Assembly (NCBI GenBank): GCA_038025085.1
Contig: CM076153.1
Coordinates: forward strand, 17,335,001 to 17,399,000
Origin: Tetragonia tetragonoides
Taxonomy: Eukaryota > Streptophyta > Magnoliopsida > Caryophyllales > Aizoaceae
Length of the DNA stretch: 64,000 nucleotides
Direction of reading: 5' to 3'
The notes under the pieces are model-generated. The model had not been told where the DNA came from, did no database searches, and saw nothing but the letters and a program-made list of their open reading frames with translations. The translations under genes were made by a program, and so were the position numbers. Positions 56,020 to 64,000 of this stretch are shown piece by piece. Numbering within the stretch: position 1 is the first letter of the stretch; the number at the start of each line of letters is the position of its first letter.

Positions 56020-57616
56020 GATGGTATTATGATTATGGTTGGTAATTGGAGATGTGCTAGTTTAGTGTAGAAACATGTTAGGTCATTTAGTTGCATGACT
56101 TTGTAGGAGTTGTCATTTAGATTGCATTGAGCATGTTTAGGCCTGCATATCATCTAGGTTGTATTTCAAATGAAAATACCAAAAATAGAGAGATGATCCC
56201 TTTATGATTATTTGTGAAACTCTTGGTCGGGATTCGACTTGTGGTAGAGAGAGCATGATACTTTTGAGATGCAATCCCGAAAGTTTGGCATAGTTTCTCG
56301 TTTGGCTTTTATCCTCTTGGCCCTTTGTATGTAAACATTTTTTCAATCACTTGATAATCTCACTTATAATCGTGAAATAATTGGTGTGATAGACATTTAA
56401 CCGGTGAGATCTCGAACCTTAAAACTGACACATCTCTTTCGGTTGTTTGTCTTTCATGAGTGTTTTGGATTCACATCGGTGGTTAATCTTCTAGAACTTG
56501 CCTTAATTCTTGGTCAAAATTGTGCTTGGCACCCATTTTTGCATTGGTAGGACGGAGGCATTCATTTGTTACTTGTTCTTAACCTACTTTAAGCCAAAAT
56601 TGCCTACTTAACGCATCATTCTATCACTTTGGAGCCCCTTTGAGCTTATGCCTTTTTCTTGATGAACTATGTTATATGCCCTCTTTTCCCAAACACGTTT
56701 TCCCTCTCCCGAGTCTAAGACTAGTGTAACTTGTCTCTCTCATTGGGTTGAGTATTGAATTGCGAAATGGAGTAAAAGATGAGCATGGGGGTGCTTTCGG
56801 TGAAGAATGGAGGGATGATGGTTAACTTTGAGCTTGAATAAGCTTTGTAAAAAATTAAAAAAAAAAAAAAGAGTCAAATGAACCTTCTAGAGGTAGAAGA
56901 AGGGCTTATATCTCATTTAATCGAAATTATCTTGCCCCGATACTTCTAATGTTAGGTTTTGTTAGTGTTGTGAAAAAGGTTGGTTTGATGGTTGATTTAT
57001 AAGGTTGGAATTGGTGTTTTTGATTTGTGGAGATGTTTTTGCACCCCTTTCATCTTTCGCGAGGATTGAGAGGATGTTTGTATTTTCACTAAGTCTTGTT
57101 GACTCTAAGCCCACATCCCAAATGTATCCCCACCTTAACCTAAGCCTCATTACAACCCAAAATTTCTCCCAATCTTTGCATGTGGAGTTGTCATCTAACG
57201 GTAGAGATTTTAGAAGATAGGCAAGTTTATGGTAAGATACCACCGATGTTTGAATCTTGAGTGTCAATTGAGTATTTTCCCAAACACATTTGAGTTTGAG
57301 TGATCCACACTTCCTAAAGTGAGGGTCTAACGGACTAATTTGTTTCACATTTTGAGTGGGATTATTGAGTTGATTGAGTGCTTTCATGCTTGTGACTATT
57401 TGAATTATCGCCGAATCTTGGAGCTTATGTGATCTTTTGGTTTACTTGTTCTTTCGATGGATTTTCATGCTCTTGATATTCCTTGTTTGGTGTTCTACAT
57501 CGGTACCTCAAGTTTAGAGGGTGCTCTCTCGATCCTCTTGTGCTAGCTCATATACTTGCATGTTTTGTTGATTGGTATTTGTTTGAGGACAAGCAAAAGA
57601 TAAGCATGGGGGAGTT
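56020..57616 (+). other. Internal 3' region of an LTR element
   Basis: Non-coding, lying upstream of a polypurine tract (GATAAGCATGGGGGAGT, ending 57616) and the LTR at 57617. No pol or gag domain is seen; the 141-codon minus-strand frame at 56962-57387 has no family resemblance. Confidence 0.55.
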
Positions 57617-59240
57617 GATAAACATGAATTTGTTGCATATTTTATGATGATTTAAACCCCAAATTGTTTAACCAAGGAGGTGTGGTTGAGTGGTAGGGAC
57701 TCATCCATCCTTAACCAATCTCGCCTTGGGCATGGAGCAACTTTAAATTCCTTGGCCAGCTGTCCCACCCTTTGAGGTGCTTACAAGCCAGCGCGGGGGA
57801 TAATCACTGTGGTCGACGGTGGATACCCTTGGTCGTGAACCAAAAAAAAATACCCCAAATTGTTTGATTTAGTGTGTGTTCCATGTCCTTTTAGCTTGAA
57901 TTTTATTTCTCTTGTTCCTCTTTACGTTTTTGGTGTATTGTGTGCACATATGCTCATTTTAGATCCAACTCTCAAGAGATACAAGGGCATTTACAAGATG
58001 GGAAGAACCAAGGACAAAGTTTGGACACTTCTTTAGTAGTTTGTCCATAGGATCTTCATATGAGCTCCAAATCAAGTGATTCAAAGTGCTGTAGAAATCT
58101 AACAAAACAGAGGTACAACTTTCGTGTTTTACGTTTTTGCCAAATCGAAGTGTAACACTGCTGAAAATGCGTTAGAAGGAAAAAATGGCCAAACCATGAG
58201 AAAAACGGGGGAAGAAAAACCCCCGTTTCACCTCAGCAAGCTTTCCAACGCTTGCTGTATGTGAAAAACGGCCAGAGCAGGAGGAAAACGGCTTAGGCCA
58301 TTTTTGGTCATTTTGGCCGTTTTTCACCCAGTTTTCTGCCCTATTGGCCACGCGACCCTTGGGCTATAAATACCCCTTTTTGTACGGGATCCTATTATCT
58401 CATCTCATCTCATCCTTAGCTTGACTTTTCTAGGGTTTTCATTAGTGTTCCTCAAATAGTGAGTTTAGAGTTATTAGTGAGTGTAAAACTTTGGGTAATT
58501 AGAGTTAATCTACTCTTTAATCCTCTCTTAACTATTGGTTGTAAGTTTTCTCTCCTCTCTCTCTCTTTCTATTAATACTTGCAAGTTTGAATATTATGTT
58601 TTGTTTAATTAAAATTGATGACTTTATGATGATTAGTGGCTAATCTCTCTTATTAGAGTTGGGATTAGCCCAACTATGGTGTTTTTAATGCTTGGATGAT
58701 ATGATTTGTATGTTATTATTTGGGTAATTGCTTGTTTGGTAGTATGCACCCCAAGTGTTTGATGAAATGTCTAAATGAGTTTATAGCTTTATTTTGATCG
58801 ATTAATCTAAAACCGAAAGGGGAAGGTTGATTGTGAGGTGTTTTACTAACCTATCAAGGAGATTTAGCCACGAAAGTAGGATAGATCACCTTGGAAATCT
58901 ATTGATTAGTTTGGACTTAATGGACCTATTTTGAATCTAATCCCATGAAAATAGGTGGTTAGTTTGAGTTAGGTGCTTGCTTTGGACCTTGAAAGAGGCC
59001 TTAGGTTACTTAAGTTCTAATCGTTTCCTTGCACTACCCATTTGATTGCATGTCATATTATCATCCATTGCATTAGAGCATCATTAGTTGGGTGAACCCC
59101 CAACTTTAACTCTTGATTCTTATAATTGTGATTGCTCTTTCCTCTCATCTTAGTTAATTAATTTAGTTTTAGTTTTAGGTTTTATTAAATTATACCACCA
59201 TCCAATTGTGATTGCTTTTTCTGTCATCAACTTGATTGAA
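57617..59240 (+). repeat. LTR of a Gypsy-type element (right border approximate)
   Basis: It starts TGATAAACATGAATTTG after a polypurine tract. The TATA box TATAAATA is at 58365-58372, preceded by AAAACGGCC-type words. It contains a SINE at 57670-57851. The right end is not certain because the other LTR copy is only a 109-bp fragment and no TSD was found. Confidence 0.6.
57670..57851 (+). mobile_element. SINE with 14-bp TSD
   Basis: The TSD ACCCCAAATTGTTT lies at 57656-57669 and 57852-57865. The A-box-like head GTGGTTGAGTGGTAGGGAC is at about 57683, the B-box is degenerate and the tail is A9T. The fragment 52939-53047 shows the uninserted site. It is a different family from the SINE at 3910-4201. 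Confidence 0.88.
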
Positions 59241-59260
59241 TAATTGTCTTTGATTTTTAT

Positions 59261-59670
59261 TGACAAATCTTTGATCTAATGAACCCAAATGACTTAATTT
59301 TATTCCTTCATTAATCATTAGTAGGTAATATAAGTCATGTGCTGTTATAAGAAGACCCAAACACTATGGCTATGTTTTGGAAAAATATATTGTAGTTGTA
59401 CGTGTCAAATGTAATTAAGAAAAAAAAAATAGTAGAAACTTGCTAAAAATTGTTATACAATGCTAATAAACTAGATGTAACTGTAACTGCAGGTGAAAAC
59501 TTGTAGGAATAACTTTTACAAAATTAGCCGTAACTGTAGCTGCAAATTGAAAATCTAATTACAAATTGTTTAATGACAAATCTTTGATCCAATTGAACTC
59601 CAAATACTTAATTTTATTCCTTCAGAAATCATTAGTCGGTAACACAAGTCATATGGTGTTATAAGACGAC
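59261..59670. repeat. Direct repeat of about 95 bp, spaced by 312 bp
   Basis: 59261-59356 and 59573-59669 share GACAAATCTTTGATC, ACTTAATTTTATTCCTTCA, AATCATTAG and GGTGTTATAAGA-like words with moderate divergence. No function or element class is apparent. Confidence 0.75.
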
Positions 59671-59865
59671 TCAAAAAGTATATATTTTTTTATTTGTTGT
59701 ATTGGAAGATTCAATCTTACATGATGACAGAAAAACTTTGGCACTTGATCACCTTGAATCAATATATAAAATTTTGTTCCATAACATATTGTTGTAGGTG
59801 GTGAAATGAAAGAAACCAATAGTATATTGTAAGGAGGTGATTTGAGGGTGTTGATTAGGGTGCCA

Positions 59866-60212
59866 ACGAGCCGAGTCGAGTCGAGTATTTCTGTATTCGT
59901 GCTCGGCTCATTTATTAAACAAGCATCATACTGGTGCTTGTGCTCGGCTCGTTTTTTACCGAGCGAGTTTTAAACGAGTTTTGACTGAGTTGTTCACGAG
60001 CTACTAGCGAGCACACTAACTTTAAAGGCAATATCACCCATGAAAATACTAAACGAGTCGAGTTAAGGGATGCTCGTGCTCGGCTCGTTTAACAAACGAG
60101 CCTTATATTGATGCTCGTGTTCATTCTTATTGAACGAGTTTTGACCGAGCTTTTAACCGAGTATGTTGACGAGCTGCTTACGAATGCATCGACTTGTTTG
60201 GACCCTAGTGTT
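59866..60212. mobile_element. Small element of CTCGGCTCGTTT / AAACGAG words
   Basis: Between GGGTGCCAACGAGCCGAGTCGAGTC and TTTGGACCCTAG the sequence is almost entirely built from GCTCGGCTCGTTT, AACGAGTTTTGACCGAG and their complements. This resembles the widespread plant TAGGGGTG-type non-coding elements. A clear TSD was not identified. Confidence 0.5.
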
Positions 60213-62400
60213 GATTGGTGCCCATTGAGACAAGACACCAAGAGTAATTGCAAAGATACCAAAAATCGCTGTGAAAGATGACTGATGAGTGAGTAATGAT
60301 GATGATGATGCCTGCGGCTCCGCTTCCTTAGGATCGAATGCCGCTATCCTTTTTTGTACGGTTGCGCCCTACCATGTACAGATTCCCACGTTAATCAACA
60401 TGCACCCTCACGTGATCATCTTACATATACTAGCAGCTTCACATTTTCTTTACTACTATGGGAAAAAAATAGTTTAATTTCAATAAAATCAACTGTTTTG
60501 GAGATTAGCAACTTTCATTAGCCTTGCTAAATCATTGTGTGATGTGGTGTAGCTAGGTTGTACAAATATATCATTGTGATGTTGTCATGTTGTTTAGTGA
60601 GATTGCATATGACTTATTCTTGAAAAAGTTTGTCGTTCTGAAGTGTAAATTCAAATATGTTACTATGTTCATGTAACTTAATTAGCACCTAATACAAAAA
60701 AAAAAAAACTATGTTTATGTAATTTTTGGAGGTTTGACATTTGAAATCATAGTTGTTAGGGAAAAATTATGCTCATGTTATAGTACTCCTCTGACTCAGA
60801 ATAAAAAAATAATTAATTTACATTACTGTTTTTTAAGTATAATTAAGGATATCAATTTAGGTCGAGTGTTTTCTTTTCCACTTACTTATTCGGTCATTAG
60901 ATTAGTTTACTTCATTTTACTCTAATCCAGTACTGTTCGGTGGTGCTGGAACGCCTTAATTTTTGTCCTTCGGCTTATTTTTTAGTTCAGTTCAATTCAA
61001 TTCAGATCATGATGAGAACGAAATTTATTATCATTTAAATATTTTTTTTAATCTAAAATAAATTCATGATATTATTTATGCTATTGTAAAGATTGCAAAA
61101 TAAACTTTCAAATAAACCAATATTAAAGTATATTTAGATGAGTTTTTAATGATAATTAAACGTCAAGCTCAAAAATCAAATGAAAAGAACATGCAATTTA
61201 AGTGTTCATAATGGTACTATGAAGTGTATGTATTTATACACATTAAAATGACGATACTATTTTGTAAATCATATGCATATACTATGAGTATTCTCTTCAA
61301 TCATAAATTTTAAGGTGGCAACCTACTCATGATATATTATCTCTTGCACATGTAATAATCCTTGTCCCTAGTATTTGCCTTTTGCCCTTTTTCCTCTTGA
61401 GAGTGACCTGTTCCTACAAAACATACGAACACCACCTAATAAGTATATAGTGACAGCAACTAACTACTCGTAATAATCATGTCTGCCAAAACCAGATTGT
61501 GATATATTGATAGCAACTCATTGGTTACGTTTAAAAATTGAAGTCTATATAGCAATTATATTTTGATCTAATGGTTAAAATTAAGGGAGTGGATATATTA
61601 TATCTCTGGTTCGAATTCCCCCTCCTCCACATATATGTATATTTTACTGGTCAGATATTTGTGCCTCATCCAAACCAAATAAAAATGTGTTGCTCAAAGT
61701 TCCTATACTATTCCAATTTTCCAAGTGAAAATAAATAACGCCCCACTTTATCTTAGCATGTGATTATGTAATGCAAACATCCATAAACTATGTATATTTT
61801 TGGGGGGTAAATTAAGGTTATTCTTCTCTAAAATCGTAACAACAATAAATAGACATTATTCTTCTCAACTTTAATTTTACTTAAATTCAATTCAATTTAA
61901 TTTAATTCAGTTACAGGTTCAGATTTTGTATAACTTTTTATTCATATAGTTTTTTTTTAATTATTTCAAATCCATGATAATTTTTATATGTCATTGTAAA
62001 GATTTCAAAGAGTACTTTCAAAGGATTTCAATATTGAATATGCTTAAACGAATTTTACATGATCAAAGATTAAGTTAAAAAAATATTAGTTCAATTAAGT
62101 TTTATCCAGATAAAAAGAGCAAAGTTTTAGTGTAGACAACTCTATAACTCGCAAGTTTTAAGCTCAAATCTTACTTTTTAAATAATCAACATGGCACACA
62201 ACACACTAACTGAAATGATTACACACACCCCATTAGTTAATACTAAAGCAAAGCAGTTAGCTAGGAAACAAGTTCAATTTTAAAGTAGGCAAAATAACTA
62301 AAAGACAACATTATCTAAGATAAATATCCGAAACCCAAAATTAAGAATGCTAACAAAACAAGAAGTTAAAACAGTTGATTAGACTTACAATTAATTAGCA
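60213..62400. other. AT-rich intergenic spacer
   Basis: No gene is supported. Words such as TTCAATTCAATTCAG with GTGTTTTCTTTTCC at 60865-61010 recall the MITE family in the MYB intron, but borders are not identifiable. The 61- to 63-codon frames here have no family resemblance. Confidence 0.4.
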
Positions 62401-62520
62401 AATAATCCTGTTTGTGATTGTATTAGGTTAGTATTATGGTAAGTGTACCGATTGTGTCATAGACTTCTAGTTGTGACCTATATATAGGCCCTAGGTGAAG
62501 GTAGAAATGGTGTGTGATTG

Positions 62521-62584
62521 GGGGTTCCCACCCCACAAAGTTCAATATATGAGGGGTTCCCACCCCACAAAGTTCAATATGTGA
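62521..62584. repeat. 32-bp tandem duplication
   Basis: 62521-62552 and 62553-62584 differ at one position (GGGGTTCCCACCCCACAAAG then TTCAATATATGA or TTCAATATGTGA). The sequence around it (62400-62870) has a TATA-like TATATATA (about 62480) and could be a solo LTR or a promoter; I cannot decide. Confidence 0.9.
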
Positions 62585-63255
62585 GGTGATGAAGATCCTT
62601 TGTTGTTTCTTTAAAAATCGTAAAGATGCAGTTATTGTAATTTCATCACAGAATTAGTCTCTCTCTTTTAGGGATTATTATTGGATTGCAAGGTGATTTA
62701 AGAGATTGGAAGAGAGATTAGATAGGGGAAGAGAAGATTGAAGATCTGAACTGCTCGAGGATATTTTCATTACCTACCATGTTAAGTGTGTAAGTTATGT
62801 TAGTCAAGTATATGTTTGCTATTTATTGTGAATCAATAATAAAGAAAAATTTAAACCTATAACTTTTTTCCACAAGTTTAAAAGGGGTTTTCCACGTTTC
62901 TAATATTATTTAACTTTCGCGTGCAATGTAGTCTTGTTGAAGTGCCCATGTAGCAGTGTCTATGTTTGCAGAGCAAATCACAAATTCTAAATTTATTTTG
63001 TTGAATGATTTAAGAAGGCATAATGTGCCAGCTTCATTGGTAAATCTTCTACACCTCCAATATTGTTGTTGAGGGTTCAAGGCAGACCAAATTTCTTTCA
63101 ATTAATTAGGCATCGAATATACATTAATATTTGTCATATGCGGGTCTTTGGATCATTCCCTCCCCTGATGTGTCGGGTCAAAGAGTTCAACTATGTGCCT
63201 ATTAAAAAATAATAGTATGTGCTAATTCCTAAACTTTTTAACCAAGGGGTGTGGT

Positions 63256-63543
63256 TAGACCTGATAAACAGTTCGGGTCGGGTTGGATCATATTGGATTC
63301 GGGTTATCAGCAGGTCGGATCATTATTAGGTCGGGTTACTATCGGATCGGTCATGTCAAGTCTTTAGCGGGTCGAGTTTCAAACAACTATGTATTGTCTC
63401 ACAACTTCGGATCTGGGGTCAGCTAGTTTCGGGTTTGAGCCATTAGCAGGTCGACCTTTCTCGGGTCGGGTTTGGGTCAAATCTTGAGTAGGTCGGGTTC
63501 GGGTCGATTTTCGGGTCGGGTCAGATTTTGCCAACTCTAGGTA
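63256..63543. mobile_element. GGGTCGGG-word element inside the SINE
   Basis: A 290-bp insert full of GGGTCGGGTT/CGGGTCGGGT words. The right edge, read inward, is CTAGAGTTGGCAAAATCTGA. It separates the A-box part from the rest of the SINE, so it inserted later. Confidence 0.65.
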
Positions 63544-63654
63544 TAATTGAGTGGTAGAAACTCATCCATCATTAAGCAAGGTCGAGGATTCGAATCTCAC
63601 ATTGGGCATGAAGTTATCTTAAACTTCTTGGCTAATTATCCTTCTTTAAATAGT

Positions 63655-63818
63655 TTTTTTTTTTTTTTGAAGGTAAGAAGGAATAACGATTAGGAGGTCC
63701 TCCTCTCGAGGACCACTCCCATCGTATCTGAAAGTAAAATGTTACGAAATGTTCTAAAAGGATAATTAATCCAATAGGCACTATCAGAGATAGTCGTTGC
63801 ATGTTTAGCCATTCAATC
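63655..63818 (-). mobile_element. Short poly(A)-tailed retroposon with 13-bp TSD
   Basis: TSD TTCTTTAAATAGT at 63642-63654 and 63819-63831. The A tail (poly-T on plus) adjoins the left TSD. The body has the hairpin-forming GTCCTCGAGAGGAGGAC (63697-63715) and no A/B boxes, so it could be a 5'-truncated retroposon or a SINE of another class. Confidence 0.75.
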
Positions 63819-63889
63819 TTCTTTAAATAGTCTTAGGTGAACTAATATTATTTTCTTAAATTTCATTTTTTTTAGCTGATGTCCTCGAC

Positions 63890-64000
63890 TAGGGATGTAA
63901 ATGGATTGGATCGGATTCGGATCGGGTGGAGCATCATCCGTCCCATCCGCGAAATCCATCTGATCAATCCGCTCCATCCGTCATCCGCGAACCATCCAAT
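63890..64000. mobile_element. GGATCGGATTCGG-word element, cut by the window end
   Basis: It begins CTAGGGATGTAAATGGATTG and continues with GGATCGGATTCGGATCGGG and CATCCG words, the same architectural class as 63256-63543 and 59866-60212. Confidence 0.6.

Larger units (their letters stand above)
63236..63850 (+). mobile_element. SINE interrupted by two insertions
   Basis: The head AACCAAGGGGTGTGGTT (63240-63256) matches the SINE at 57670. It is interrupted, then resumes TTGAGTGGTAGAAACTCATCC with a good B-box GAGGATTCGAATCTC (63583-63597). Its 3' part is interrupted again at 63655-63818. The right border is approximate. Confidence 0.7.

Noticed and set aside
62400..62900. Solo LTR with TATATATA and a 32-bp duplication
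   Set aside because: No TG…CA borders, TSD or second copy could be found; left undecided.

Overview
This window is nuclear DNA from a flowering plant, most likely a eudicot. It has intron-split genes with GT-AG borders, TATA-box LTR promoters, long AT-rich spacers and very dense retrotransposons. I cannot name the species from the sequence. Only two conventional host genes are convincingly present, and both lie on the minus strand in the left 7 kb. One is a complete five-exon mitochondrial phosphate carrier (1493-3535). The other is a two-exon DIVARICATA-type MYB transcription factor with the SHAQKYF signature (5424-7093). A tRNA-derived SINE and small PIF/Harbinger-like MITEs sit around and inside them. 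A decayed RNase H-bearing LINE follows on the plus strand (about 9055-11904).

Most of the window (13790-52725) is a Russian-doll nest that can be resolved from target-site duplications (TSDs). The outermost layer is a minus-strand L1-type LINE with TSD TTACCCTCAAAG. Its ORF1/endonuclease half (49272-52515) and its reverse-transcriptase half (13989-16140) are now 33 kb apart. A minus-strand Ty3/Gypsy Tat-lineage LTR retrotransposon (16141-49266, TSD ACACA) split it. That element was itself hit three times: by a plus-strand Tat element (21495-26639, TSD CGCGC), a minus-strand gag-only LTR element (29796-32674, TSD GATAT) and a plus-strand gag-only Tat element (36954-47352, TSD AAGAC). The last carries a 1.9-kb miniature LTR element in its 5' LTR (37950-39835, TSD AAGGT). 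A PIF/Harbinger-like element (51536-52439, TSD TAA) interrupts LINE ORF1.

The most interesting content is in the 16141-49266 Tat element. Besides gag, protease and integrase remnants on the minus strand, it carries two antisense genes on the plus strand. One is a seven-exon plant-mobile-domain-like gene, now a pseudogene, whose introns are all phase 0 (18880-26744). The other is an uninterrupted 448-codon ORF (27294-28640) with its own TATA box. The LTRs and the promoter regions of these antisense genes share a GC-rich module built on GCCGCTAGCGG-like words just upstream of the transcription start region. A conserved non-coding block recurs in two different Tat families (28844-28904 and 44191-44257).

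The right end (52741-64000) has no gene I recognise. It holds fragments of another LTR element (52939-53047 and 57617 onward), a CACTA-transposon-like terminus at 56019, SINEs with clear TSDs, and several short elements built from simple words (GGGTCGGG, GCTCGGCTCG, GGATCGGAT).
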